A DNA stretch of 39,657 nucleotides from Rhodocyclaceae bacterium (GTDB taxonomy: Bacteria; Pseudomonadota; Gammaproteobacteria; Burkholderiales; Rhodocyclaceae): positions 1-39,657 of the forward strand of contig JAKLLG010000019.1 of assembly GCA_023150275.1 (NCBI GenBank), read 5' to 3'. The notes beneath the pieces are model-generated. The model saw only the letters and a list, made by a program, of their open reading frames with translations. It made no database searches and was not told the origin of the DNA. Positions 18,481-28,263 of the stretch are shown in pieces; the first letter of the stretch is position 1, and each line of letters starts with the position of its first letter. Both the position numbers and the translations under genes were made by a program.

Positions 18481-19079
18481 AATTCGACCGCAGCGATTTT
18501 GCGCGTATCCGGGTCAGCCTGCTGGCGGCGGTCGTGATGCTCGCCCTCGGTGGCGGCTTCATCTGGCTCACCGAAAAGCGCCACCGCGACGCACTGCAGA
18601 TCCAGAAAAGTGCACAGACGCAGCTCGTCGAGTTCGAAAACAAGCTGCGCCAGGTTCGCGCCGAGGAAAACGAAATCAAGGAAAAAGCCACCCTGTTCAG
18701 CCAGTTGTACAGCCGCGGCATCATTGGCGAGGAGCAACGGCTGGACTGGGTCGAACTGCTGCGCGACATCCGCGAGTCGCGCAAGCTGCTCGATCTCCAG
18801 TACGAATTCGCCCCGCAACAGGCACTGGAAAACGCCGGCGCCAGCAGCTACGCTTTCAAGAGCAGCACCATGCGCATGCAGTTGAAGATGCTGCACGAAC
18901 TCGACCTGCTCAACCTGATCAATGATTTGCGCGCCCAGGCCAAAGCCTATGTGCGGGTACGTAGTTGCAACGTCGTGCGCACCCCGCGAGGCGGAATCGC
19001 CGGGGGCGAAACAGCCTTGCTCAATGCCGAATGCGAACTCGAATGGATCACCATCCAGCCTGCAAAGAGTACCCGATGA
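18477..19079 (+). CDS. PilO/MshJ-like bitopic protein
   Basis: This is a 200-residue protein with a short cytoplasmic tail (MKFDRSDFARIR), one membrane helix (about 12-32) and a coiled-coil-like region (about 35-75, rich in Lys/Glu/Gln). A small alpha-beta periplasmic domain follows. This is the layout of PilO, GspM and MshJ, which pair with PilN, GspL or MshI. The 3' part, with two cysteines (SCNVV and NAECELEW), could form a disulfide. It is embedded by ATGA overlaps on both sides. Sequence alone would leave this hypothetical, and the role follows from its place in the operon. Confidence 0.62.
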   Translation: MKFDRSDFARIRVSLLAAVVMLALGGGFIWLTEKRHRDALQIQKSAQTQLVEFENKLRQVRAEENEIKEKATLFSQLYSRGIIGEEQRLDWVELLRDIRESRKLLDLQYEFAPQQALENAGASSYAFKSSTMRMQLKMLHELDLLNLINDLRAQAKAYVRVRSCNVVRTPRGGIAGGETALLNAECELEWITIQPAKSTR

Positions 19080-19516
19080 AAACCGCGCGCGCGCTGCTCG
19101 CGGCATCGCTGCTGCTCGCCATGGGTGCCCCCGCATACGCCGATGCACCGCTCGGGCGGCTGTTCCTGACGCCGGAAAAACGTGAGTTGCTCGATCGCCA
19201 GCGCGCGCTGAACGCCCTAGAAACACAGGTGGCGAACGAAGATCCGACGATTCTGGTCAATGGCCAGGTACTCCGCAGCTCGGGCAAGCGGACCACCTGG
19301 ATCAACGGCCAGACGCAGAACGAACAGGAAACCCGGACCGGCGTGATCGCCCATCCGGACAGGACTGCCAGCCGGGTCACGCTGGAATCGAGCGAAGACC
19401 CGCGCGCCAGCGTCAAGGTTGGCGAATCGCTCAATCGCGGTACGCAGGAAACGCTGAGCCCGCTCGGCGATGGCAGCATCACGATCCACCGGCGCCCGGC
19501 CAGCCCGCCGCGCTGA
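19076..19516 (+). CDS. Small secreted MshK-like protein
   Basis: This is a 146-residue protein with a clear Sec signal peptide (MKTARALLAASLLLAMGAPAYA, cut after about residue 22). The mature part begins DAPLGRLFLTPEKRELLDRQR, then a segment ILVNGQVLRSSGKRTTWINGQ that looks like a small beta-barrel repeat (NGQ...NGQ). The frame is open from 18965, but the ATG at 19076 overlapping the previous stop gives the signal peptide and is clearly right. In MSHA loci an exported protein of this size after MshJ is MshK, thought to match PilP/GspC in linking platform to secretin. The family assignment is tentative. Confidence 0.6.
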   Translation: MKTARALLAASLLLAMGAPAYADAPLGRLFLTPEKRELLDRQRALNALETQVANEDPTILVNGQVLRSSGKRTTWINGQTQNEQETRTGVIAHPDRTASRVTLESSEDPRASVKVGESLNRGTQETLSPLGDGSITIHRRPASPPR

Positions 19517-19532
19517 CGACAGGCCGACGACG

Positions 19533-21656
19533 ATGGCCGCGCCTGCTGTCATGCCGTGCCTTCGTGTACGCCAGCGTGGGGCCGCCCTGCTCCTCTTCGC
19601 GCTGATCGGCATGATCCTGGGCATCGGCCTCTTCTTCTCGGTCGTGCGCAACCCCGACCGCAACGAACGCGTGACGATCACGCACGACACCCTGGCCCAG
19701 GCCAAGGCCGCGCTGATCGGTTACGCCGCCACCTATCGCGACGTGCATCCGGACGAATCCTTCGGCTACCTGCCGTGCCCGGACACGGACAACGACGGGG
19801 TCGCCGAAGCAAACTGCGGCGCCACCGACGAATCCGTGATCGGCCGCCTGCCGTGGAAGACGCTTGGACTGCCGCCGCAGCGCGACGCCGACAACGAATG
19901 CCTGTGGTACGCGGTATCGGGCCGCGCCAAGAACAACCCCAAGACCGCTGGCTACAACTGGGACACCCTCGGCCAGTTCATCGTGCAGGACAAATCGGGC
20001 AACACGCTCGCCGGCGCCACGCCGCACGATCGGCCGTTCGCGCTGATTTTCTCCGCAGGCGCGCCGCTGGGCGCGCAATCGCACGCCACCGTCGGCACGC
20101 CGGATTGCGGCGGAAATTCCACCGCCACCAACTACCTGGAAGATATCGGCGCGCTAAGCACCGGCAACACCACAGTGCAGCTCGCCACCCCCGCCAGCAT
20201 CGCCGACGGCAGCAACAACGACCGCGCTGTATGGATCACCGGCAAGGAGATCTTCGACGTCGTCAGGAAGCGCACCGACTTCAAGACCGCGGTCGAAGCA
20301 TTGCTCGCCGACACCGCCAACTGCGTCAACAACTTCACGCCGGCCACCCTCGGCTCGACTGCTCTTGAACCAAGCGGCGCGAAGGGAGCCGACAAGCTGG
20401 TCACCTTCCTCACCACCGCTGCCAACAACTGCGCCACCTATGCAACGGCGGGTTCGGCGCAGCGCAACTTCCTCGACAACTGGAAGGACAATCTGCTCTA
20501 CGCCCGCATGAGCGCGGCCGATGTCACCAATCCCACGCGCATGTTCAGCGCTGGCGGCGGCACGGCCTGCAAGGCGGTTGCCGTGTTCGGCGGCGAGCGT
20601 GGCGCAACGCAGCTGCGGCACAACGCCGGCACCATGGGCACGCTTGCCAACTACCTGGAGACACCGGGCCTGCTCGCCACCTTTCCGGCGAGCTTCGTCG
20701 TCACCAATGGTGCCGCGCTGGGCGGCGCCAGCGTGTTCACCGCAAGCACGCCCGCCGATGACCTCGCCACCTGCATCACCGGCCTGCCCGCCGGCGCGAC
20801 GCAGGTATCGTTCACGACGGACTTCCCGAGCTTTGCCACCGATGGCGCAACCGGCGCCGCCAGCGCCGACAGCGGCGCCCAGACCGCCACCTTGCTCGAT
20901 GCCAGCGGCAGCACCGGCGGCTGCTTCTGGTACCGCGCCGCGCCGATCGCCCTCGCCGGGAAGACCTTGCGCAGCTACTACCGCTTTCAGTTCGCGTTTG
21001 GCGACGACCCGGCCGTTCCGCCCAATCTTCGCTACGGATTCGCGCTGCAAATGCTGCGCGGCGATCTTGGTCCGCCAAGCGGCTGCGGCGATGAGGTCGA
21101 CAGCGGCGTACTCGGTCCGACTGCAACAACCAGCGCCCCGAACACTTGGGGCAGTCGTTCTTTCATTGTCGAAACCGACATCTATCAGACCGCCGGCGCC
21201 CCCCGTTACGACCCACCGGGGAACCATACCGCTATCCTGAAAAACGGAAGCCTCAGCCACGACCCGCTGCCAGCAATTGCGTTCCGGCAGGCTTGCAACG
21301 GTGCGTGGCCAATCTGCGAGCGCGTCCCCTACAACCGTTTCGAGGAAACACCGACACCGTCGATTCACAACCAGCGCATGGAAATCCTTACTGGTTGCAA
21401 CGCCGGTTGTGGCGCGTGCAACCCCGCTGCCCACGATGCACCAAACACCTATGCATCAATCGCGGTCTGGGTCGACTGCACTTCATGCGATGACGTTGCC
21501 AGCCCGATCGATCGAACTGCGAAACCGCCCACAATTCAACGTTGCGAAGATCTCGATGTATCAATGAACCGCTTCTACTTCGGATTTACCGGCGGTTTCT
21601 CCTCCGCTTACCCGAACGCGGTTACGATACGGGACTTCGTCCTCCGCACCGAGTAA
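19533..21656 (+). CDS. Large prepilin-like protein with lectin-like C-terminal region
   Basis: This is a 707-residue protein. The N-terminus RQRGAALLLFALIGMILG (Gly16 then a 20-residue hydrophobic helix) looks like a class III prepilin leader, but the usual Glu at mature position 5 is absent. A pilin-like part follows, with ALIGYAATYRD, YLPCPDTDNDG, GRLPWKTLGL and WYAVSG, a pattern shared with the next gene. From about residue 410 to the end the chain is rich in beta-strand, Gly and Cys, and ends FYFGFTGGFSSA...VTIRDFVLRTE, which resembles legume-lectin/concanavalin-like folds. Clustered cysteines (CNAGCGACNP, CTSCDD) suggest disulfides or metal binding. ATG at 19533 is chosen, with 19551 also possible. 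It may be a tip adhesin-like minor pilin. The lectin resemblance is by eye and unproven. Confidence 0.68.
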   Translation: MAAPAVMPCLRVRQRGAALLLFALIGMILGIGLFFSVVRNPDRNERVTITHDTLAQAKAALIGYAATYRDVHPDESFGYLPCPDTDNDGVAEANCGATDESVIGRLPWKTLGLPPQRDADNECLWYAVSGRAKNNPKTAGYNWDTLGQFIVQDKSGNTLAGATPHDRPFALIFSAGAPLGAQSHATVGTPDCGGNSTATNYLEDIGALSTGNTTVQLATPASIADGSNNDRAVWITGKEIFDVVRKRTDFKTAVEALLADTANCVNNFTPATLGSTALEPSGAKGADKLVTFLTTAANNCATYATAGSAQRNFLDNWKDNLLYARMSAADVTNPTRMFSAGGGTACKAVAVFGGERGATQLRHNAGTMGTLANYLETPGLLATFPASFVVTNGAALGGASVFTASTPADDLATCITGLPAGATQVSFTTDFPSFATDGATGAASADSGAQTATLLDASGSTGGCFWYRAAPIALAGKTLRSYYRFQFAFGDDPAVPPNLRYGFALQMLRGDLGPPSGCGDEVDSGVLGPTATTSAPNTWGSRSFIVETDIYQTAGAPRYDPPGNHTAILKNGSLSHDPLPAIAFRQACNGAWPICERVPYNRFEETPTPSIHNQRMEILTGCNAGCGACNPAAHDAPNTYASIAVWVDCTSCDDVASPIDRTAKPPTIQRCEDLDVSMNRFYFGFTGGFSSAYPNAVTIRDFVLRTE

Positions 21657-21666
21657 AGTCCGCTTC

Positions 21667-22416
21667 ATGCCCACCCCTGCACGCCCAAACCCGGCCTCCC
21701 GAGGCTTCACGCTGGTCGAACTGACCATCGTGCTCGTCATCGTCGGCCTGCTGGTCGGCGGCATGACGGTGCTGCTTTCGGCCGCACAGGACACCGCCAA
21801 TATCAAGGAAACCCAGCGCCGCCTGAATCAGGCGCAGGAAGCGCTGCTTGGCTTTGCTGCCGGCAGCGGGCGCCTGCCCTGCCCGGCTGCAGCGCCGATC
21901 GCGGGAGGCGTCGAGGCGCCGTCAAACGGCACCGGCGCCTGCACGGCGGCGCTCGACGGCTTTCTGCCAGGCACGACCCTCGGCCTGAGCCCAACGGACG
22001 AGCAGGGCTATTTCGTCGACGCCTGGGGCAACCGTATTCGCTATGCGGTCTATAACACCACGATTGCCGCGGAGACCGATCCTTTCACGACTGCCGGAAA
22101 GATGAAGAGCATCGGGATCGAGACGCTATCCACCAACCCCTCGCCGACCCCGCGCAAGCTGCTCTACGTCTGCGATTCGGCAACCGGCATCACGGGCACC
22201 ACCTGCGGAACGGCACGGACGCTGACCGACACCGCGGTGGCCGTGGTCTTTTCGATGGGCAAGAACGGCGGCGTTGCCGCAGCTGGGGACGAGGCGGCGA
22301 ATACCGACGGTGACGTCGTTTTCGTCAGCATGACCGCTGCCACCTTCGACGACCTGGTGACCTGGCTCTCGCCGAACATCCTCTACAACCGGATGATCGC
22401 CGCCGGCCGCTTCTGA
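21667..22416 (+). CDS. Type IV prepilin-like protein (minor pilin/pseudopilin)
   Basis: This is a 249-residue prepilin with a textbook class III leader: MPTPARPNPASRG is cut after Gly13, then FTLVELTIVLVIVGLL with Glu at mature position 5. The body has ALLGFAAGSGRLPCPAAAP, FLPGTTLGL and DAWGNRIRYAVY. This set of segments also occurs in the larger upstream protein, so the two are related. Four cysteines (LPCP, GACTA, YVCDS, TTCGT) could form two disulfides. It is larger than a typical major pilin (about 150-170 residues), so it is probably minor or specialised. It lies 10 bases after the lectin-like gene and ends the plus-strand locus. The prepilin peptidase is not in the window. Confidence 0.85.
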   Translation: MPTPARPNPASRGFTLVELTIVLVIVGLLVGGMTVLLSAAQDTANIKETQRRLNQAQEALLGFAAGSGRLPCPAAAPIAGGVEAPSNGTGACTAALDGFLPGTTLGLSPTDEQGYFVDAWGNRIRYAVYNTTIAAETDPFTTAGKMKSIGIETLSTNPSPTPRKLLYVCDSATGITGTTCGTARTLTDTAVAVVFSMGKNGGVAAAGDEAANTDGDVVFVSMTAATFDDLVTWLSPNILYNRMIAAGRF

Positions 22417-22462
22417 CGCCTCCCCCGGCAGGCGCGTTGCGCGGCAAAGCGCCGACAAGCCT

Positions 22463-22490
22463 TTGACGGGAATCGAAAAACCCGTATAAT
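22463..22490 (+). promoter_or_regulatory. Strong sigma-70 promoter of rplU-rpmA
   Basis: TTGACG (22463-22468) and a perfect TATAAT (22485-22490) are 16 bases apart. Transcription should start near 22497, about 33 bases before the rplU ATG. This is the best consensus promoter in the window and fits strong ribosomal protein expression. It also shows that rplU is not dependent on the pilin operon. Confidence 0.85.
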
Positions 22491-22529
22491 GCGCGGTTCT
22501 TTCGTTTCACCTTTTGTTTGGAGTCCAAC

Positions 22530-22841
22530 ATGTACGCGGTCATAAAAACCGGTGGCAAGCAGTATCGCGTTGCCGCTGGCGAAAAACTCAAAGTAGAACA
22601 GATACCGGCGGACGTTGGCGCAGAACTCACTCTCGATCAGGTCCTCATGGTAGGCGAAGGCGAGTCGGTGAAGATCGGCGCCCCGCTCGTTTCCGGAGCC
22701 ACGGTGAAGGCCACCGTGCTGGCCCAGGGCCGTCACGACAAGGTCAAGATCTTCAAGATGCGCCGCCGCAAGCACTACCAGAAGCACCAGGGGCATCGCC
22801 AGAACTACACCGAACTGCGCATCGACGCGATCAACGCGTAA
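22530..22841 (+). CDS. rplU: 50S ribosomal protein L21
   Basis: L21 is a 23S rRNA-binding protein of the large subunit. The 103-residue product [20 protein letters not shown] has the family length and start. The C-terminal [20 protein letters not shown] segment is the basic rRNA-binding signature. The ATG at 22530 is preceded by GGAG. An in-frame ATG at 22518 would add only four residues and is less likely. It is followed 27 bases later by rpmA, the universal rplU-rpmA pair. Confidence 0.98.
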   Translation: MYAVIKTGGKQYRVAAGEKLKVEQIPADVGAELTLDQVLMVGEGESVKIGAPLVSGATVKATVLAQGRHDKVKIFKMRRRKHYQKHQGHRQNYTELRIDAINA

Positions 22842-22868
22842 GCACAGCCAAGAGCAAGGAGCTGAAAC

Positions 22869-23135
22869 ATGGCACACAAAAAAGCTGGCGGTAGTTCACG
22901 TAACGGCCGCGACTCACAATCGAAGCGTCTTGGCGTCAAGCGCTACGGCGGTCAACTCGTCCCGGCCGGCAACATCATCGTTCGCCAGCGCGGCACCGAG
23001 TACCACCCGGGCGAAAACGTCGGCATCGGCAAGGACCACACCCTCTTCGCGCTCGTCGAAGGTCGTGTCCAGTTCGCGATCAAGGGCGCGCTGCGTCGTC
23101 GCACGGTAAGCATCATTCCCGCGACCGCAGAGTAA
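22869..23135 (+). CDS. rpmA: 50S ribosomal protein L27
   Basis: L27 reaches the peptidyl-transferase centre with its N-terminal tail. The 88-residue protein begins [20 protein letters not shown], the conserved tail, followed by [23 protein letters not shown]. The ribosome site AAGGAG lies before the ATG. Its length is normal. It is followed by a perfect intrinsic terminator, so obg may rely on readthrough or its own promoter. Confidence 0.98.
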   Translation: MAHKKAGGSSRNGRDSQSKRLGVKRYGGQLVPAGNIIVRQRGTEYHPGENVGIGKDHTLFALVEGRVQFAIKGALRRRTVSIIPATAE

Positions 23136-23157
23136 ACCTCGCGAAAGCGAGACCCCG

Positions 23158-23186
23158 AAAAGCCCTATCCCTGCGGTAGGGCTTTT
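23158..23186 (+). terminator. Intrinsic terminator after rpmA
   Basis: A perfect 10-base stem AAAAGCCCTA / TAGGGCTTTT encloses a 9-base loop, and the right arm ends in a T tract. The A-rich left arm makes it potentially bidirectional, but only plus-strand genes precede it. Confidence 0.85.
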
Positions 23187-23196
23187 CTGTTTCTGA

Positions 23197-24642
<1,446 letters not shown>

Positions 24643-24646
<4 letters not shown>

Positions 24647-24996
24647 AGCAGACGCGTCACTCTCCGATGGCCTTTATTGCGCACGCCATCGAATGCATCG
24701 ACAGAGCGACCGAGTACACCGCGACCGGTGCAAACGCATTCCTCGACAACGGCATGACGCGGGACGCAGTCCTGCGTAATCTCGAAATTCTTGGGCGACG
24801 CCTGAAGGATGCAGGCATCGCTCCGCTAGAGACTTCCCACCCGGGGATTCGTTGGCGCCGTATCGCAGATTTCCGCAATGTTCTGGCGCACGAGTATCTG
24901 GGCATCGATGACGTATTGGTTCTATCGATCATTGAAAACCAGCTACCGCCGGTTCGCGCAGCGCTGAGCGACTACCTATCACAGCTCAAAAAATGA
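24643..24996 (+). CDS. hepT: HepT-type HEPN toxin
   Basis: This is a 117-residue all-helical HEPN protein. The RNase motif RNVLAHEY (Arg78, His83, Tyr85) fits the RX4HXY pattern, in which Arg and His are catalytic and Tyr is the residue AMPylated by MntA in the characterised system. The chain length and the helix ending [12 protein letters not shown] are typical for HepT. Its ATG overlaps mntA, and its own stop overlaps the proB ATG (ATGA). The motif is complete, so toxin and antitoxin are probably both functional. Confidence 0.86.
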
Positions 24997-26108
24997 CCCG
25001 ACTCGCTACTGCCCGCCGTCTCGTCGTCAAGGTCGGCTCCGCGCTGATCACCAACAACGGCACCGGACTTGACCTGCAGGCCATCAACGAATGGGCGCGA
25101 CAGATCGCCGCGTTGCGCAGGCGCAACAAGGAGGTCGTGCTCGTCTCCTCCGGCGCCATTGCCTGCGGTATGCAAAGGCTCGGCTGGACCAAGCGGCCGC
25201 ACGCCGTACACGAACTGCAGGCCGCTGCCGCCGTCGGGCAGATGGGGCTGGTGCAGATCTACGAGCGCGCCTTCGCCGAGCACGGGCTCGCGACCGCGCA
25301 GGTGCTGCTCACGCACGAGGATCTGGCCGATCGCAAGCGCTACCTGAATGCACGCTCGACGCTGACCACACTGCTGCAACTCGGCGTCGTGCCGATCATC
25401 AACGAAAACGACACTGTCGTCACCGACGAAATCAAGTTCGGCGACAACGACACACTCGGCGCACTCGTCGCCAACCTTGTCGAAGCCGATGCGCTGATCA
25501 TCCTGACCGATCAGCCCGGCCTGTACACCGCCGATCCACGCAAGGATCCTACCGCCACGCTGATCAGCGAAGCCGCTGCCGGAGACGAAAAACTCGAATC
25601 CATGGCCGGCGGCGCCGGCAGTTCGATCGGCAAGGGCGGCATGATCACCAAGGTGCTCGCCGCAAAACGTGCAGCGCGAAGCGGCGCTCATACGGCAATT
25701 GCCTGGGGCCGGGAAACAGACGTGATGTCGCGCCTCGCCGCCGGCGAAGCAATCGGCACCCTGCTGATCGCCGAAACGCAGCCGATCGCCGCACGCAAGC
25801 AATGGCTGGCCGACCACCTGCAGCTCACCGGCAAACTCATTCTCGACGCCGGCGCCGTCAAGGCGCTGCGTGAAGGCCGCAGCCTGCTGCCGATTGGCGT
25901 GCGCGCAGTGGAAGGGGAATTCGAACGCGGTGCCGCCGTGTCATGCCTGACGCCGGAAGGCCAAGAACTCGCTCGCGGGCTGGCCAATTACGCCGCCAGC
26001 GAAGCCCGCCTGATCGCCGGCAAGGCCTCCGGCGATATAGAGGCAATTCTCGGCTATATCGACGAACCGGAATTGATTCATCGCGACAATCTGATCCTGC
26101 TCGCGTAA
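24993..26108 (+). CDS. proB: Glutamate 5-kinase ProB
   Basis: ProB phosphorylates glutamate, the first step of proline synthesis. The 371 residues contain the amino-acid kinase domain (1 to about 260): [71 protein letters not shown] and [19 protein letters not shown]-terminal PUA domain follows (about 278-355, [24 protein letters not shown]). The ATG overlaps the hepT stop, and the ribosome site is weak, so translation may depend on coupling to hepT. In related genomes obg and proB are usually direct neighbours. Confidence 0.97.
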   Translation: MTRLATARRLVVKVGSALITNNGTGLDLQAINEWARQIAALRRRNKEVVLVSSGAIACGMQRLGWTKRPHAVHELQAAAAVGQMGLVQIYERAFAEHGLATAQVLLTHEDLADRKRYLNARSTLTTLLQLGVVPIINENDTVVTDEIKFGDNDTLGALVANLVEADALIILTDQPGLYTADPRKDPTATLISEAAAGDEKLESMAGGAGSSIGKGGMITKVLAAKRAARSGAHTAIAWGRETDVMSRLAAGEAIGTLLIAETQPIAARKQWLADHLQLTGKLILDAGAVKALREGRSLLPIGVRAVEGEFERGAAVSCLTPEGQELARGLANYAASEARLIAGKASGDIEAILGYIDEPELIHRDNLILLA

Positions 26109-26153
26109 CGGTGTGCGGCCGGCCCTGCGCGGCAGGCTACGTGGATAATTGCA

Positions 26154-26741
26154 TCAGAGGGGGCGTTTGACGGTCAGTGCTCCGCGAACTTCGCCCGGTT
26201 GATAGTCGATGGCACGATCGTCAGGGTACATTTTGCCCAGCGCCTGCTTCAGATCCGCAGGCAGATTCTCTTGTGCACCGTGGCACACAAGGCAGACCTC
26301 CCCGACTGGCAGCGCCTTCATGTACCGAAAGAAACGCTTGTTGTCCGCCTCGGTGACAATCTCGTACACCTCAAGCTGATCCGGCCTCGCACCTGCAGCG
26401 GCGCGAATATTGAAATCGGCCAGCTGACGGGCCTCCCACGTGTCCGGGGTGCCTGTCTTCGCATTTCTGGTCTTCAGGCTGACCCGGCGAATATCCCAGC
26501 CGGTCTGCTTGCGAACATCCTGCAGCATCGCCGGCGCCTTTTCCTTGCACACCGGAATCGCATCAACAACGCCGGCATCCTTGATCGCCTGCTGCATCGT
26601 ACCTACAACCTTTGGCAGAAGCGGCAACACCTGCTTCCGGGTGTCCTCCAGAAGCGCTGAATCCTGGGCAACGGCCTGCGACAGCAGGAAAGAACTGCCC
26701 ATCAAAGCGATGACAGCACTGCACATTGGCTTCAAAAGCAT
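26154..26741 (-). CDS. Tll0287-like (DUF3365) single-heme periplasmic protein
   Basis: This is a 195-residue exported protein. It has a signal peptide (about 1-25, ending SQAVAQ) and a helical N-terminal half with a conserved cysteine (DAIPVCKEKAPAM). The Tll0287-like fold follows, with VSLKTRNAKTGTPDTWEARQL and, near residue 150, the heme c motif CLVCHG. The C-terminus YQPGEVRGALTVKRPL is typical of the family. An AAGGGTG ribosome site precedes the ATG. Such domains are found alone or as sensor parts of kinases and cyclases and may sense redox or gas, but no partner gene is adjacent. It faces proB convergently across 45 bases that hold only a small CCTGC-GCG-GCAGG hairpin. Confidence 0.82.
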   Translation of the reverse strand: MLLKPMCSAVIALMGSSFLLSQAVAQDSALLEDTRKQVLPLLPKVVGTMQQAIKDAGVVDAIPVCKEKAPAMLQDVRKQTGWDIRRVSLKTRNAKTGTPDTWEARQLADFNIRAAAGARPDQLEVYEIVTEADNKRFFRYMKALPVGEVCLVCHGAQENLPADLKQALGKMYPDDRAIDYQPGEVRGALTVKRPL

Positions 26742-26837
26742 TGTGGCACCCTTGATAATTAGAAAGCGCTAATATATCAAGAATGCACTCTTGCTGCCAG
26801 AGATCAGCAGCCCCCCCCTTCAAAGCAAATCCCGGGC

Positions 26838-26864
26838 AAAAAAAACGGGCGCCGAAGCGCCCGT
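26838..26864 (-). terminator. Intrinsic terminator of the porin gene
   Basis: On the minus strand a perfect 8-base stem ACGGGCGC / GCGCCCGT closes on a TTCG tetraloop and is followed by a run of seven or more T. It stands 25 bases beyond the porin stop. The remaining bases up to 26741 are the short upstream region of the heme protein gene, with no firm promoter. Confidence 0.9.
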
Positions 26865-26889
26865 CTTGGTCAATCTGAAAGAAATCAGA

Positions 26890-28083
26890 TTAGAACGAGT
26901 GGCGAATGCCAGCCGTGATGGCGTAGTTCGACTCGCCGCGGAAACGGGTAGCGCTCGAAAGACCAGCAGCGTTAACCACATCCTTGTCGTTGTCGGTGTA
27001 GGTGTAGGAGGTGTAGAGGGCAGTACGCTTCGACAGGGCGTGCTCGTAACCGAGGGCCCAGACGTCGGAGTTGCCATTCGAACCGCTACGATCCCAATCA
27101 ACACGGGCGAACGAGCCCATGATCTTGCCGTTGCCGAAGACCGGCACCGAAACGCCCAGCGACCAGACGTCGTTGCTGATCTCTGTTGCCGAGGTACCGT
27201 TGTTGTCATCCTGCGACTGGTAGGTTGCGAAGACCTTGGCAACCTTGAAGTCATAGGAGCCACCGAGGATCCACTCGTTCACGCTATCCTGCGTCGCGAC
27301 ATGAGCTTCAACAACCGGCAGAACACCAGCGATAGCAGCGGAGCCGGCGTTGAGCGAAGTCGTGACACCCTGACGGGTCTGGTAAACAGCGTCAAGGTTC
27401 AGCGGGCCGTTGGCGTAATTCAGACCAGCGAAGAAGACGCCATTGTTGCCACGGCTGATGCCGTCGCCAGAGGTGCTGGGCGTGCCGCCGGTCAGGCCGG
27501 CTTCACCGAAGGAGTAGCCGGTGGCGACCGTGAAGCCCGACCAGTTCGGCGAGGTGTAGGCGATCGAGTTGTTCAGACGCGAACCCGAGCCGGCACCGAT
27601 GCTGCTCAGAGCGGCGCCGTTGGCGACCGCGAGGGCGCCGATGGCGGAACCGCTGAACGCGTCGTTACGGACGCCAGGGAAGTAGCCTGCGGCATACTGG
27701 CGGCCCAGGGTAACGGTACCCAGTTTGTTGTGGCTCAGACCAACGAAGGTCTGGCGGCTAGCCGAACCCGAAGCGCCGACGGCACTCGTGGGGCCCGAAC
27801 CAACGCCGGAGTTCAGGTCCGGAGCGATGTAATACTCAAGCGTGAAGATGGTCTTCAGGCCATTGCCGAGAGCCTCTTCACCCTTGAAGCCGATACGCGA
27901 ACCGGCAGTCAGACCGGAGTCGATGCCAGCCGAGTTGGCAGCCTTGTTGCCATTGCCCGGGCGCTCGCCGGTGGAGTAGGTGTAACCAAGATCAACGACG
28001 CCGTAGATGGTGACGTTGGTTTGGGCGACGGCAGCGGTCGAAGCCAGACCGGCGACGGCCAGAGCAATCAGTTTCTTTTGCAT
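26890..28083 (-). CDS. Trimeric outer-membrane porin (Porin_4 type)
   Basis: This 397-residue beta-barrel porin lets small solutes cross the outer membrane. It has a signal peptide (MQKKLIALAVAGLASTAAVAQ), then the family start TNVTIYGVVDLGYTYSTG. Alternating strands run throughout, including GSRIGFKGEEALGNGLKTIF and FVGLSHNKLGTVTLGRQYA. The chain ends YAITAGIRHSF with the terminal Phe required for barrel assembly. A strong GAGGAG ribosome site precedes the ATG. Codon choice looks highly biased, as for an abundant protein. Specificity (general anionic or other) cannot be told from the sequence. Confidence 0.95.
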   Translation of the reverse strand: MQKKLIALAVAGLASTAAVAQTNVTIYGVVDLGYTYSTGERPGNGNKAANSAGIDSGLTAGSRIGFKGEEALGNGLKTIFTLEYYIAPDLNSGVGSGPTSAVGASGSASRQTFVGLSHNKLGTVTLGRQYAAGYFPGVRNDAFSGSAIGALAVANGAALSSIGAGSGSRLNNSIAYTSPNWSGFTVATGYSFGEAGLTGGTPSTSGDGISRGNNGVFFAGLNYANGPLNLDAVYQTRQGVTTSLNAGSAAIAGVLPVVEAHVATQDSVNEWILGGSYDFKVAKVFATYQSQDDNNGTSATEISNDVWSLGVSVPVFGNGKIMGSFARVDWDRSGSNGNSDVWALGYEHALSKRTALYTSYTYTDNDKDVVNAAGLSSATRFRGESNYAITAGIRHSF

Positions 28084-28168
28084 CAGATTTCTCCTCTGTG
28101 ATTAAGACAGGTCTTTCGTGTTGCCACTTGGACCGGGCTTACCTCTCTGGAAATGAGAAGTTGGACGG

Positions 28169-28197
28169 ATTGTGGCAAAGCGACCGGGCGGGAACAA
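28169..28197 (-). promoter_or_regulatory. Candidate porin promoter
   Basis: On the minus strand TTGTTC (28192-28197) and CACAAT (28169-28174) are spaced by 17 bases. The start would be near 28162, leaving a leader of about 78 bases before the porin ATG. Each box is a partial match only. Confidence 0.33.
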
Positions 28198-28233
28198 GTT
28201 TGTCAGCACTATTGCGGGGCGAGCGCGGCGGGC

Positions 28234-28253
28234 TTGTTGCACGAACGCAACAA
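28234..28253. repeat. Inverted repeat between trpC and the porin gene
   Basis: TTGTTGC (28234-28240) and GCAACAA (28247-28253) are perfect complements around a 6-base centre, 11 bases past the trpC stop. There is no T tract on either strand, so an intrinsic terminator is doubtful. It could equally be an operator upstream of the porin promoter or a stem protecting the trp mRNA end. Confidence 0.4.
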
Positions 28254-28263
28254 ACTGGCGAGA

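Noticed and set aside
26109..26153. Terminator between proB and the heme protein gene
   Set aside because: Only a 5-base stem with a 3-base loop and no T tract is present, which is too weak to call.
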